Positions 17,324 through 29,611 of a DNA stretch of 64,000 nt are shown one piece after another; the stretch's first letter is position 1, and every line of letters starts with the position of its first letter. Under the pieces are notes generated by a model. It was not told where the DNA came from. It saw nothing but the letters and a program-made list of their open reading frames with translations, and ran no database searches. This stretch comes from Micromonospora echinaurantiaca (lineage in GTDB: Bacteria > Actinomycetota > Actinomycetes > Mycobacteriales > Micromonosporaceae), in the NCBI RefSeq assembly GCF_900090235.1, contig NZ_LT607750.1, forward strand, positions 1,066,501 through 1,130,500, read 5' to 3'. Position numbers and translations under genes: made by a program.

Positions 17324-18130
17324 GTGCACACGGTCGCCGTGATCGGCGCCGGCAAGATCGGTGAGCTGATGCTCTCCGGGCTGCTGCGCTCGGGTTGGCC
17401 GGTCGACCGGCTGCTGGCCACCGCCCGGCGCCCGGCCCGCGCCGAGGAGCTGACCGCCCGCTACGGGGTACGCGTGGTCGACAACCTCACCGCTGTCGAC
17501 GAGGCGGAGGTGCTCGCCGTCTCGGTCAAGCCGCAGGACGCGGCGGCGCTGCTCGACGAGATCGGGCCCAAGGTGCCCGCCGACAAGCTGGTCATCTCGC
17601 TCTGCGCCGGCCTGCCGACCAGCTTCTTCAACCGGCGGCTGCCCGAGGGCACCCCGGTGGTGCGGGTGATGACCAACACCCCCGCCCTGGTCGACGAGGC
17701 GATGACCGCCATCTCCGCCGGCGCCCACGCCACCGGGACGCACCTGGCCCTGGCCGAGGAGATGTTCAAGCCGCTGGGCGCCACCATCCGGGTGCCCGAG
17801 TCGCAGCAGGACGCGGTCACCGCGCTCTCCGGCTCCGGCCCGGCCTACTTCTACCTGCTGGTCGAGGCGATGATCGACGCCGGCATCCTGCTCGGCCTGC
17901 CCCGACAGGTGGCGCACGAGCTGATCGTGCAGACCGCCATCGGCTCCGCGGTGATGCTGCGCGACTCCGGCGAACACCCGGTGAAGCTGCGCGAGGCGGT
18001 CACCTCGCCGGCCGGCACCACCATCTCCGCCGTGCGAGAGCTGGAGAAGCACGGCGTACGCGCGGCGCTGCTCGCCGCGCTGGAGGCGGCCCGGGACCGG
18101 GCCCGCGAGCTGGCCGACCAGGCCGACTGA
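17324..18130 (+). CDS. proC: pyrroline-5-carboxylate reductase
   Basis: 268 residues, last step of proline synthesis (P5C to proline with NADPH). The N-terminal Rossmann motif VAVIGAGKIGELML, the VSVKPQD strand end, MTNTPALVDEAMTA and the C-terminal signature ALSGSGPAYFYLLVEAM with VTSPAGTTISAVRELE are all present. GTG start with AGGAGGGGG just before it. Lies 70 bases after pfkA and is convergent with the flavoprotein gene. Confidence 0.93.
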   Translation: MHTVAVIGAGKIGELMLSGLLRSGWPVDRLLATARRPARAEELTARYGVRVVDNLTAVDEAEVLAVSVKPQDAAALLDEIGPKVPADKLVISLCAGLPTSFFNRRLPEGTPVVRVMTNTPALVDEAMTAISAGAHATGTHLALAEEMFKPLGATIRVPESQQDAVTALSGSGPAYFYLLVEAMIDAGILLGLPRQVAHELIVQTAIGSAVMLRDSGEHPVKLREAVTSPAGTTISAVRELEKHGVRAALLAALEAARDRARELADQAD

Positions 18131-18131
18131 G

Positions 18132-18719
18132 TCAACCGGACTGCAGGGCCAGCTCCTCGACGCCGCGCACCGGCTCAGCCGGCTGCTGGGCGGGGACCCG
18201 GGCGAACCGCGTCCACCCGGCGATCACCCGCACGGCGACGTGCCACGGCTCCGGGTCGTCGACGTCGCCCGGCTCGGCGGGCGAGGGGACCGCCACGCCC
18301 CAGTGCCGCAGCCGGTCCAGGCTCTCCAGGAAGGCGGGGTGCCGGGCGAACGCCGGATCCGGCGCCGGCACGGCGACGACCGGCAGGCCGATCGAGGTCG
18401 CCTCGTTGAGCAGCCGCAGGGCCAGGTTGTCGTTGAACCCGTACGCCCACTTGTTGACCAGGTCGAAGCTGGCCGGCGCGACCGCGTAGGCGTCGGCCGG
18501 CGGCAGCGGGTGCAGCGTCTCGGCCTGCTCGTCCGTCCAAATCGGATGGTCGGTGAGGTCGGTGAGGGCGGCGAGGTCGACCGACTCGGCGGGGGCGGCG
18601 ACCGCGTGCACCTGCCAGCCCAGTTCCTGGCAGGCGGCGATGAACTCGGCGAGCTCGGCGGCGGGTTCGGTGTGGCAGACGATGAGGTGCAGGGCGGGGG
18701 ATCGGGTCTTCCCGGGCAT
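18132..18719 (-). CDS. flavoprotein (HFCD/PPC decarboxylase-like)
   Basis: 195 residues of the flavin-containing Cys-decarboxylase fold: LHLIVCHTEPAAEL, then the flavin/substrate region DAYAVAPASFDLVNKWAYGFNDNLALRLLNEA and the LPVVAVPAPDPAFARHPAF segment. Related proteins bind FMN and act on thiol-containing peptides or in cofactor synthesis; the substrate here is unknown. ATG at 18719 has GGAG 5 bases upstream. Its stop is 1 base from that of convergent proC. Confidence 0.8.
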   Translation of the reverse strand: MPGKTRSPALHLIVCHTEPAAELAEFIAACQELGWQVHAVAAPAESVDLAALTDLTDHPIWTDEQAETLHPLPPADAYAVAPASFDLVNKWAYGFNDNLALRLLNEATSIGLPVVAVPAPDPAFARHPAFLESLDRLRHWGVAVPSPAEPGDVDDPEPWHVAVRVIAGWTRFARVPAQQPAEPVRGVEELALQSG

Positions 18720-18924
18720 GGCGCTCCTATCGGCATGGGTGTCCCGCGCGCCAGTCGTACGGCCTGCCGCCGGTGTGTTCCGGCGGGACGTCGATCGCCT
18801 GGTCAGCGGCGATCGCGCCGATCGAGTGGCGGCCGGATGTCCGTGTGGGTCCCGAGGCCGAGGGTAGCGAGCCGCCCGCCGACGTGAGTCGGTTTCCGGT
18901 GAACTGGCCGGCTGATGAAAAGGC

Positions 18925-18958
18925 GGCGCCGGGCTGACCAACTGATCAGCCCGGCGCC
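18925..18958 (-). terminator. intrinsic terminator of the NamZ-like gene
   Basis: 13-bp perfect stem, GGCGCCGGGCTGA (18925-18937) with its complement at 18946-18958, loop of 8. On the minus strand the stem is followed within a few bases by TTTT, a true intrinsic terminator for the gene ending at 18975. Confidence 0.85.
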
Positions 18959-18974
18959 CGCGTCGGATGCGTCC

Positions 18975-20267
18975 TCAGTAGAGCAGGTACGGGGCCCGTC
19001 GCCGGTTGAAGTCGGCCAGCTCGTCGGCCCAGGCGCCGACCACGTCGTCCACGTCGGCGCCCGCGTCGATCATCGTGCGCAGCCGGGGCGAGCCGGTCAG
19101 CTTGTCCACCCAGTACGGCCGGGCGGCGTCCCAGGAGTCCTGCCGCCAGGCGAACGCCGGGTACTTGTGCGCCTCGACCAGCATGGCCACCGCGGTGCGG
19201 ATCGGGTCGTACGTCGCCCGGTCGACGACCTTCACCTCGACGCCGGCGCAGAGCTTGTTCAGCAGCGCCGGCTTCTGCCCGGCCGAGGTCGGCGTGAAGT
19301 ACGCCTCGCGGAACTCGACGCCCGGCAGTTCGCGGGCGTTGAGCCGGTCGGACCAGTGGTAGTCGAAGTCGGCGGCCAGGCCGCCGATCAACTCGAACGG
19401 CCGGCAGGTGCCCCGCCCCTCGGTGATCGAGGCGACGCCCTCGAACAGCCCGGTGCCGGGGTAGACCAGCGCGGTGTCCGGAGTGGGCATGTTCGGGCTG
19501 GGCATCACCCAGGGCAGGTCGGTGTCGGCGGCCAGCTTGTCGCGCTTCCAGTGTCGACACCGGACGACGTGCAGGTCCACCTGGCCGCCGGCCTCGGCCG
19601 GCAGGAACTCGGCGTTGAAGAACCGGGCCAGCTCGCCCACGGTCATGCCGTGCTGCTGGACGATCTCCTTGAGCCCCACGCCGGAGGTGTAGGCGCTGGC
19701 CATCATCGGCCCGTACGCCCGGCCGCCGATCGGGTTGGGCCGGTCCAGCACGACGTACCGCTTGCCGGTCCGGGCGGCGGCCATCATCGAGGTGTACATC
19801 GTCCAGATGTAGGTGTAGAAGCGGGCGCCCACGTCCTGGATGTCGAAGACGACGGTGTCGACGCCGGCCTGGCCGAACATCGTCTCCCACTTGGCCAGCG
19901 ACGCCCCGTACGCGTCGTAGACGGTGATCCCGGTGCGCGCGTCGATGCCGGTGCCCTCGCTGCCGCCGGCCTGCGCCGAGCCGCGGAACCCGTGCTCGGG
20001 GCCGAACGCGGCGGCCAACTGGACCGCGTCGGAGGCGTGCATCAGGTCAACCAGGTGCCGGTAGGACCCGTCGACACCGGTCGGATTCGAGATCACACCG
20101 ACCCGCTGGCCGGCGAGTTCGGCGAAGCCGGACCGGACGAGCACGTCCAGGCCGGTCTCCACGCGGCGGATGCCGGGCGCTGCGGCGCCCGGTGAGCCGG
20201 GGGCCGCCGCCGCGACCGCTCCCGCGGTCACCGCACCCGCACCGGCCAGGAATTTCCTACGCTCCAC
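18975..20267 (-). CDS. namZ: DUF1343 / NamZ-like exo-beta-N-acetylmuramidase, secreted
   Basis: 430 residues. A Tat-type signal (MERRKFLAGAGAVTAGAVAA) precedes the GH171 domain. Conserved pieces: RVGVISNPTGVDGSYRHLVDLM, FGPEHGFRG, YDAYG, VVFDIQDVGARFYTYIWTM, LDRPNPIGG, and TEGRGTCRPFELIG. NamZ of B. subtilis removes terminal MurNAc from muropeptides, so this protein probably serves cell-wall recycling outside the membrane. The upstream gap holds a GTTTC-GAAAC palindrome at 20286 that could be an operator. Confidence 0.87.
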   Translation of the reverse strand: MERRKFLAGAGAVTAGAVAAAAPGSPGAAAPGIRRVETGLDVLVRSGFAELAGQRVGVISNPTGVDGSYRHLVDLMHASDAVQLAAAFGPEHGFRGSAQAGGSEGTGIDARTGITVYDAYGASLAKWETMFGQAGVDTVVFDIQDVGARFYTYIWTMYTSMMAAARTGKRYVVLDRPNPIGGRAYGPMMASAYTSGVGLKEIVQQHGMTVGELARFFNAEFLPAEAGGQVDLHVVRCRHWKRDKLAADTDLPWVMPSPNMPTPDTALVYPGTGLFEGVASITEGRGTCRPFELIGGLAADFDYHWSDRLNARELPGVEFREAYFTPTSAGQKPALLNKLCAGVEVKVVDRATYDPIRTAVAMLVEAHKYPAFAWRQDSWDAARPYWVDKLTGSPRLRTMIDAGADVDDVVGAWADELADFNRRRAPYLLY

Positions 20268-20285
20268 GGTCGACCTCCCGTTCTG

Positions 20286-20298
20286 GTTTCGTTGAAAC
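20286..20298. promoter_or_regulatory. candidate operator of the NamZ-like gene
   Basis: GTTTC-GTT-GAAAC, a 5-bp inverted repeat with a 3-base centre, 19 bases upstream of the NamZ-like start in an AT-rich patch. Regulator unknown. Confidence 0.4.
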
Positions 20299-20388
20299 TT
20301 AACTACACGTCAATGGCCCGTCAAGGAAGGTTAGCTACAGAATCGGCGGGTGAACTGCGGGTGCTCCGGCGTCCGGCGCGAAGTGCCC

Positions 20389-20394
20389 CATACT
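20389..20394 (+). promoter_or_regulatory. leaderless -10 box (CATACT)
   Basis: Six bases separate CATACT from the GTG at 20401, and no ribosome site is present. Confidence 0.5.
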
Positions 20395-20400
20395 GGCCGG

Positions 20401-20751
20401 GTGTTCACACTCGCCCAGGCCCGGCACCTGGTGGCCACGCTGCGCCCACGCGTCGACGAGCTGATCCGGCTCCGCGCCGACCTGGCCGAACTCCGCGCCG
20501 ACCTGGCCCAGGACGGTGCCAGCCCGCTCGGCGGGCGGGCCGAGGTCAAGGGGCTGGAGGCGCGGCTGCACGCGGTGCTGGACGACCTGCACCAGCACGA
20601 CATCCAGGTGAAGGGGATCGCCCCGGTGCTGCTCGACTTCCCCGGCGAGCGGGACGGCCGGCCGGTGCTCTGGTGCTGGCTGGAGGGGGACCCGGAGCTG
20701 AACTGGTACCACCGGGTGGAGTGCGGCTTCGCCGGCCGCCGCCCGGTCTGA
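20401..20751 (+). CDS. DUF2203 family protein
   Basis: 116 residues. N-terminal FTLAQARHLVATLRPRVDELI, a charged helical hairpin, and the conserved end VKGIAPVLLDFPGERDGRPVLWCWLEGDPELNWYH define DUF2203. Function unknown, cytoplasmic. GTG at 20401 was chosen over the longer reading at 20350 because the family begins with this FTLAQA block and a -10-like box lies 6 bases upstream. Confidence 0.85.
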   Translation: MFTLAQARHLVATLRPRVDELIRLRADLAELRADLAQDGASPLGGRAEVKGLEARLHAVLDDLHQHDIQVKGIAPVLLDFPGERDGRPVLWCWLEGDPELNWYHRVECGFAGRRPV

Positions 20752-20978
20752 CCCGCTCCGCCGGCCGCCCACCGGCGTGGATCCGCTGCGGCCTGACCGA
20801 CTCCGTACTCGCCGGCGGCCGGCATTGACGGGCTCTGTCCTGGTGGGGCATCGTCCCGGTCCGGCTACTCGGGGAGCGCCACTGTGGCCGGTTGGGTGCG
20901 CTCGGTAACCGGTGCCGGAGGTGTGGCCTGCGCGGCACCGCGTTGGACGCCACGCACGAGCACTTCTGGCCGCGCGGG

Positions 20979-21839
20979 TCAGCCGGCGGCCGACCGGGGC
21001 AGCGCGTCGCCGGTCGGCTCGGCGACGGCGAAGACCACCAGGTTGTCCCGGTAGTGGCCGCGGCGGCGGTCGAAGTCGCCACCGCAGGTGACCAGGCGCA
21101 GCTCCGGGCCCGGCGTCGGGCCGTACACGGCGGTGGTCGGGAAGCGGTCCTTGCCGGCGCGCAGCGTGCCGGTGACCCGGAACGACACCATCCGGTCGCC
21201 GCGCCACACCTGCACCCGGTCGCCCGGGCGCAGCTCGCCGAGCCGGGCGAAGACGGCCGGCCCGTCCCGCGAGTCCAGGTGGCCGGCGAGCACCGCCGGG
21301 CCCGGGTCGCCGGGGGCCGGGCCGCCGCCGTACCAGCCGGCGGTGTCGAAGTCGGACGGTGCGGCCAGGGCGCCGCTCGCGTCCAGTCCGAGCACGGTGA
21401 GCGGGGCGTCGACGCCGATCCGCGGCACCCGCACCCGGTTCGGCGGGCCGGCGGGTGCTGCGTCGGCCGATGCGCAGTCCGTCGCGCAGCCCGGCCCCGC
21501 CGCCGCCGCGGGCCAGGTGGCCCCTGGGGCCGGCGCGGGCGGGGCGGAGCCGCCCGCCGCCGGTAGGTCGGACCCGCCCAGGCCTGCCGGTAGGTCGGAC
21601 CCGCCCAGGCCTGCCGGTAGGTCGGACCAGGCCAGGGCTGCCGGTAGACCGGACCGGCCCACGGCCGGACCGGGCGGGGCGGAGCCGCCGGGGGCACGTG
21701 GGGCGGAGTCGCCGGGGGCGGGCGGGGCGGAGCTGCCGGGGGCGGGCCCGACGCCGGCCGCCAGGCAGAGGGCCGTGCCGGCCGCGACCAGCGCCGCCGG
21801 GCGCCGCCGCCGCGGCCGGAGCGGCTGACCGCCGGTCAT
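20979..21839 (-). CDS. class F sortase
   Basis: 286-residue transpeptidase-type enzyme of the actinomycete class F group. An N-terminal membrane segment (ALVAAGTALCLAAGVG) is followed by a long Gly/Pro/Ser-rich spacer with tandem SDLPAG repeats, and then the catalytic domain: RVRVPRIGVDAPLTVLGLD, the His in VLAGHLDSRDGPAVFARL, Cys in LRLVTCGGDFDRR and Arg in HYRDNLVVFAV. Class F enzymes attach or process surface proteins. The ATG overlaps the stop of the DUF4397 gene by one base (TGATG), so the two are coupled and may act together. Confidence 0.88.
   Translation of the reverse strand: MTGGQPLRPRRRRPAALVAAGTALCLAAGVGPAPGSSAPPAPGDSAPRAPGGSAPPGPAVGRSGLPAALAWSDLPAGLGGSDLPAGLGGSDLPAAGGSAPPAPAPGATWPAAAAGPGCATDCASADAAPAGPPNRVRVPRIGVDAPLTVLGLDASGALAAPSDFDTAGWYGGGPAPGDPGPAVLAGHLDSRDGPAVFARLGELRPGDRVQVWRGDRMVSFRVTGTLRAGKDRFPTTAVYGPTPGPELRLVTCGGDFDRRRGHYRDNLVVFAVAEPTGDALPRSAAG
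21559..21666. repeat. 27-bp tandem repeats inside the sortase gene
   Basis: Four head-to-tail units of 27 bases start at 21559, 21586, 21613 and 21640; the first two are identical and the last is diverged. They encode nine-residue units around GGSDLPAGL in the spacer between the membrane anchor and the catalytic domain, so copy number alters spacer length without shifting the frame. Confidence 0.85.
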
Positions 21840-22831
21840 CAGGTGGTACGCCGCCGGCGCAGCAGCACCAGTCCCGCGCCGGCGATCATGGCTCCGGCCA
21901 TACCGAGCAGCGGATAGGCCGACCGCTCCGGCCGCTGCGGCCGCGCGGTGCTACCCGCGCCGGTGTCCACGCCGCCGGCCGGCACGACGGAACCGCCGCG
22001 GGCGTCCTGGCGTAGTTCGGCGGTGAGCCCGCCCCGCTTCGCGTCGAGCACCAGCAGCGAGTAGACCCCGCCGCCGGCCAGGTCGACCTCGGTCTCGGTG
22101 GTCGGGCCAGCGGCGCCGCCGCCGAGGCGCAGCCGCCACCGGCCCGGCTTCAACTCCTGGTAGTCCGTGGTGGTGGCGAACGGCACGCCCTCGGCGATCC
22201 GTGGCCCGTCGGCGGCCGCCACGTCGAGCACCGGGGCGCGTACCGACGCCTGCACGACGCGGAGCTTGGCCCGACCGGGTGGTGGCGCGCTGAGGTCGTC
22301 GTGCAGCACCCGCAGCCCCAGGTCGGCGTGCCGCCCCACCCCAGCCACCGTGTACGCCGCGCCGCTGCTCACCGCCACCTCGGTGGTGAGCACCGGCGGT
22401 TCGTCGGCGGGTGCGCCCGCCTCCCGCATGGCCACCGCGTACCGCCCGGCCGGCAGCGGGAGGTACTGGGAGACGACTCCGTAGCCGACGGCCGGAAAGA
22501 CCTGCGGCTTCGGCCGGTCGGGAGCGGCCAGGTAGACGTCCACGGCCGGGGTGTCGGGGGAGAGGTGCGCCAGCCGGACGTACCCGACGGTCGCCACGCC
22601 GACCTTGCTGGTGACGGCGTTGGCGGTGGTGGCGGTGGCCGTGGTCGTGGCGCTGGCGGCGGTGGCCGTGGTCGCGGCGCCGGCCGTGGTCGCGCCGGCG
22701 GCCGTGGTCGCGGCGGCGGCGGTGGTCGCGGCGCCGGCCGGCGCGGCGGTGGTGGTCGTCAATCCGGCGCCGAGCAGGAGCGTTCCGACGCCGGCGAGCA
22801 GGCGGCGCGGCGCGGTGCGGGGCAGATGCAT
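21839..22831 (-). CDS. DUF4397 cell-surface protein
   Basis: 330 residues. A signal peptide (RRLLAGVGTLLLGAGLTTTTAAPAGA) is followed by an Ala/Thr low-complexity stretch (about residues 33-70), two DUF4397 beta-domains (VGYVRLAHLSPDTPAVDVYL, ...AKLRVVQASVRAPVLDVAAADG), and a C-terminal membrane helix with a basic end (LLGMAGAMIAGAGLVLLRRRR). That is the layout of a sortase substrate, but no LPxTG is seen; only PERSAYPLLG precedes the helix. It is translationally coupled to the class F sortase gene. Confidence 0.85.
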   Translation of the reverse strand: MHLPRTAPRRLLAGVGTLLLGAGLTTTTAAPAGAATTAAAATTAAGATTAGAATTATAASATTTATATTANAVTSKVGVATVGYVRLAHLSPDTPAVDVYLAAPDRPKPQVFPAVGYGVVSQYLPLPAGRYAVAMREAGAPADEPPVLTTEVAVSSGAAYTVAGVGRHADLGLRVLHDDLSAPPPGRAKLRVVQASVRAPVLDVAAADGPRIAEGVPFATTTDYQELKPGRWRLRLGGGAAGPTTETEVDLAGGGVYSLLVLDAKRGGLTAELRQDARGGSVVPAGGVDTGAGSTARPQRPERSAYPLLGMAGAMIAGAGLVLLRRRRTT

Positions 22832-23074
22832 GTCTCCTCCGGAGTGGACGGTGCGGACGCGTCCGGACGAGAGTCCCGTGAACGGGACTGCGGCGCAATT
22901 CTCGCGCCTTCGACACGCCGGGATTCCGTCCGATCACCCGGCGTCCGCAAGCCTCGGGCGGCCGGGGGTCGGCGGAAATCGCCAGAGATAAGCGGCGCGC
23001 CGCAGGATCTTTCCATCATCGATATTTAGTGATATCTATCTCGCACCGATCCTCCTAAGCCCCTGGAGCGCGAC

Positions 23075-23881
23075 GTGCGGAGATCCCGTCTGGCGACCCT
23101 CGCCATCAGCCTGGTCACCACCGTGGCCGCCACCCTCACCATCGCGGCCGGCCCGGCGCAGGCCGCCCCCGCCGACCACTACGTCGCTCTCGGCGACTCG
23201 TACTCCTCCGGCGTGGGCGCCGGAAGCTACACCGCCGAGAGTGGCTCCTGCCAGCGCAGCACCAACGCCTATCCGGCGCTCTACGCCGCAGCCGTGCGGC
23301 CGGCGTCGTATCGCTCGGTCGCCTGCTCGGGGGCCACCACCAGCAGCGTCGTCAACACCCAGCTCGCCGCGTTGAGCGGCACCACCACGCTGGTCAGCGT
23401 CACGGTCGGCGGCAACGACGTGGGCTTCGCCAACATCATGACCACCTGCGTGCTCTACGGCACGACCGAATGCGTGGCGGCCGTGCAGGCGGCCGAGGAC
23501 AAGGCCCGCGCCGAACTGCCCGCCCTGCTGCGTACCGTCTACACGGGAATCCGCAACCGGGCGCCCTCGGCCCGGGTGGTGGTCGTCGGCTATCCGGTCT
23601 TCTACCAGCTCGGCACGGTCTGTGTCGGACTCAGCGCCACCTCGCGGGCGAAGATCAACGAGGGCATCAACCTGGTCGACGACATCACCCGCAGCGCCGC
23701 CCAGGCGGCCGGGTTCACCTTCGCCGACGTCCGGTCCCAGTTCGTCGGCCACCAACTGTGCAGCTACGGGGAGAAGTGGCTGCACGCCCTCAACTTCGCC
23801 AACCTCGGCATCTCCTACCACCCGACGGCGGCCGGGCAGTCCGGCGGCTACTACCCGGTTTTCCGCTCCGTCGCCGGCTGA
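23075..23881 (+). CDS. secreted SGNH/GDSL esterase
   Basis: 268 residues with a Sec signal ending AQA at about residue 30. The catalytic Ser sits in VALGDSYSSGVG, the oxyanion Asn in VTVGGNDVGF, and His in ISYHPTAAGQ. Six cysteines are spaced as in Streptomyces secreted lipases and esterases, for three disulfides. Likely hydrolyses acyl esters outside the cell. Start GTG at 23075 follows CTGGAG. The promoter region is unusually AT-rich and holds GATAT-ATATC inverted arms near 23020-23035. Confidence 0.88.
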   Translation: MRRSRLATLAISLVTTVAATLTIAAGPAQAAPADHYVALGDSYSSGVGAGSYTAESGSCQRSTNAYPALYAAAVRPASYRSVACSGATTSSVVNTQLAALSGTTTLVSVTVGGNDVGFANIMTTCVLYGTTECVAAVQAAEDKARAELPALLRTVYTGIRNRAPSARVVVVGYPVFYQLGTVCVGLSATSRAKINEGINLVDDITRSAAQAAGFTFADVRSQFVGHQLCSYGEKWLHALNFANLGISYHPTAAGQSGGYYPVFRSVAG

Positions 23882-23892
23882 CGCCGGTGGCT

Positions 23893-23926
23893 CGCGGGGC
23901 GTGACCGAAAGCGGTCACGCCCCGCG
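23893..23926 (+). terminator. terminator hairpin after the SGNH esterase
   Basis: A 15-bp perfect stem (arms 23893-23907 and 23912-23926) with loop AAAG, 12 bases after the stop. No T-run follows, as is common in actinomycetes. Confidence 0.85.
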
Positions 23927-24071
23927 CGCCGTTCCGCCTCCACCACCGGCGCTGGCTGTGATCCCACACCGTGCCGGGGATATGGGGCTGTCCTCAGGCT
24001 CGGGACGCCGCCACATCGCCGACATGGGGTGGATCACGACGGGCCGCTGGGTTGACGCGGGACAGCGGCGG

Positions 24072-24566
24072 TCAGACCGCGTCCGGCAGCACCTTCTCGA
24101 TCGCGGCGCGCAGCTCGGCGGAATCCGGGGTCACCGTCGGGGCGAATCGGGCGGCGACCGTGCCGTCCGGCGCGACGAGGAACTTCTCGAAGTTCCACCG
24201 CACGTCGCCGGTGTGCCCGTCGGCGTCCGAAGTGGACACCAGCGCCGCGTAGAGCGGGTGCCGGTCCGGGCCGTTGACGTCGACCTTTTCGGTCAGCGGG
24301 AAGGTCACCCCGTAGTTGACCTGGCAGAAGTCGCTGATCTCGGCGGCGGTGCCCGGCTCCTGTCCGGCGAACTGGTTGCACGGGACGCCGAGCACCACCA
24401 GGCCGCGCTCGGCGTACTCCTCGTGCAGCGCCTGGAGGCCGGCGTACTGCGGGGTGAGGCCGCAGCGGGAGGCGACGTTGACTACCAGCAGGGCCCGGCC
24501 GCGGTAGCGGGCGAGGTCGGCCGGGCCGCCGCCGAGGGCGTCGATCGGGGTGTCGAAGACGGTCAT
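24072..24566 (-). CDS. glutathione peroxidase family protein (Cys type)
   Basis: 164 residues. LLVVNVASRCGLTPQYAGLQAL holds the peroxidatic Cys in place of selenocysteine, LVVLGVPCNQFAGQEPGT holds the second conserved loop with Gln, and VRWNFEKFLVAPDG supplies the Trp-Asn of the active site. Such enzymes reduce peroxides, in actinomycetes probably with thioredoxin. ATG at 24566 has TAGCCT 6 bases upstream and no ribosome site: a leaderless start is likely. Confidence 0.9.
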   Translation of the reverse strand: MTVFDTPIDALGGGPADLARYRGRALLVVNVASRCGLTPQYAGLQALHEEYAERGLVVLGVPCNQFAGQEPGTAAEISDFCQVNYGVTFPLTEKVDVNGPDRHPLYAALVSTSDADGHTGDVRWNFEKFLVAPDGTVAARFAPTVTPDSAELRAAIEKVLPDAV

Positions 24567-24572
24567 GCGCCG

Positions 24573-24578
24573 AGGCTA
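24573..24578 (-). promoter_or_regulatory. leaderless -10 box (TAGCCT) of the GPx gene
   Basis: TAGCCT on the minus strand ends 6 bases before the ATG at 24566. Confidence 0.55.
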
Positions 24579-24642
24579 CGCGCTCAGATCACCCGCCGGT
24601 CAGCCTCCCCGGCGGCGCGCCGGAAATCGAAACATGCGCATC

Positions 24643-24672
24643 TTGACGAAGTGATGACGTCGTGAGTAGCGT
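24643..24672 (+). promoter_or_regulatory. chitinase promoter
   Basis: TTGACG (24643-24648) and TAGCGT (24667-24672) are separated by 18 bases and lie about 50 bases before the chitinase start, a good match to a housekeeping promoter. Confidence 0.6.
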
Positions 24673-24687
24673 CTCAGCAATCATTTT

Positions 24688-24698
24688 GGAAAGTTTCC
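24688..24698. promoter_or_regulatory. candidate chitinase operator GGAAAGTTTCC
   Basis: Perfect 11-base palindrome GGAAA-G-TTTCC just after the inferred transcription start and 23 bases before the start codon. A repressor bound here would block elongation; the regulator is not identifiable. Confidence 0.55.
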
Positions 24699-24720
24699 TA
24701 ACTGTTTGGGGAGACGCCAC

Positions 24721-26346
<1,626 letters not shown>

Positions 26347-26372
26347 GCCGCAGGCCGACGCACCACCCACAC

Positions 26373-26407
26373 GGCGGGGAGGGACCACGCACCGGTCCCT
26401 CCCCGCC
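26373..26407 (+). terminator. terminator hairpin after the chitinase
   Basis: 14-bp perfect stem (arms 26373-26386 and 26394-26407) with a 7-base loop, starting 27 bases after the stop. Confidence 0.85.
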
Positions 26408-26493
26408 CGGCGCGCTCCGGGCGCGCCTGGCGGCCGGCCCGGCGGGTCCGTGTGACAGACTCGCGGCTCGATGGCCCGTCGACGGAGGTGGCG

Positions 26494-26976
26494 ATGCGCG
26501 TGACGCACCGGAGGCTGGCGGCGACCGCCGCCCTGCTCGCGACCCTGCCGTTTGCCCTGCTCGGCTGCGGTCTGATCAAAAAAGACGACCCGGCGGCCAA
26601 GCCCGGCCGGGCGCCCGCCGAGGAGGCGAGCGCGCGGGCCCGGGAGCGGGTGCAGGCGTACCTCGACGCGATGACCGCCAAGGACGTGGCCGCCGGCCGC
26701 AGCCAGTTCTGCGCGACCGCGCACGAGAGCTTCGACGCCGCCGCGACCGGCCCGAACGGTGACTTCGCCGACCACTTCCAGGTGCCGCAGGCGGAGATCA
26801 CCGACGTCCGGCCCGGCCCCCGGGGGCAGGAGGTCAGCACCTCCGTCTCGATCACCGCCGGTTCCCGCAAGGCCACCCGGCCGCTGCTGTTCACGGTCAC
26901 CCGGGACGGCGCCGACTGGTGCATCGCCGCCGAGGAGCCGGGCGGGCACCCTCCGGCCCCCGCCGTCACGCCCTGA
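26494..26976 (+). CDS. hypothetical lipoprotein
   Basis: 160 residues. Signal with lipobox LLGC (Cys at about 25) followed by a Lys/Asp tether. The rest (ARERVQAYLDAMTAKDVAAGRSQFCATAHESF ... GADWCIAAEEPG) has the size and pattern of NTF2-like or DUF4878 domains: a helix pair then beta strands with two Cys. Anchored outside the membrane; ligand unknown. GGAGG lies 6 bases before the ATG. Confidence 0.75.
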   Translation: MRVTHRRLAATAALLATLPFALLGCGLIKKDDPAAKPGRAPAEEASARARERVQAYLDAMTAKDVAAGRSQFCATAHESFDAAATGPNGDFADHFQVPQAEITDVRPGPRGQEVSTSVSITAGSRKATRPLLFTVTRDGADWCIAAEEPGGHPPAPAVTP

Positions 26977-26991
26977 CCTGCGGGTGGGTGA

Positions 26992-29536
<2,545 letters not shown>

Positions 29537-29555
29537 CCACCCGCCCTCGTTCACG

Positions 29556-29593
29556 GAAAGAGTGGCTGTTCCGCGCGGAACAGCCACTCTTTC
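29556..29593. terminator. bidirectional palindrome between convergent genes (copy 2)
   Basis: 38-bp perfect palindrome with no loop (arms 29556-29574 and 29575-29593) between convergent aldolase and AP-endonuclease genes. The left arm and its outer flank share CGTTCAC, GAGTGGCT and TCCGCG with the element at 10019. Confidence 0.85.
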
Positions 29594-29611
29594 GCCGAAA
29601 GCGCCCGGTGC

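Noticed and set aside
22600..22760. Repeat-rich DNA resembling a minisatellite in the DUF4397 gene
   Set aside because: Explained by the Ala/Thr low-complexity segment of the protein; no fixed unit length.
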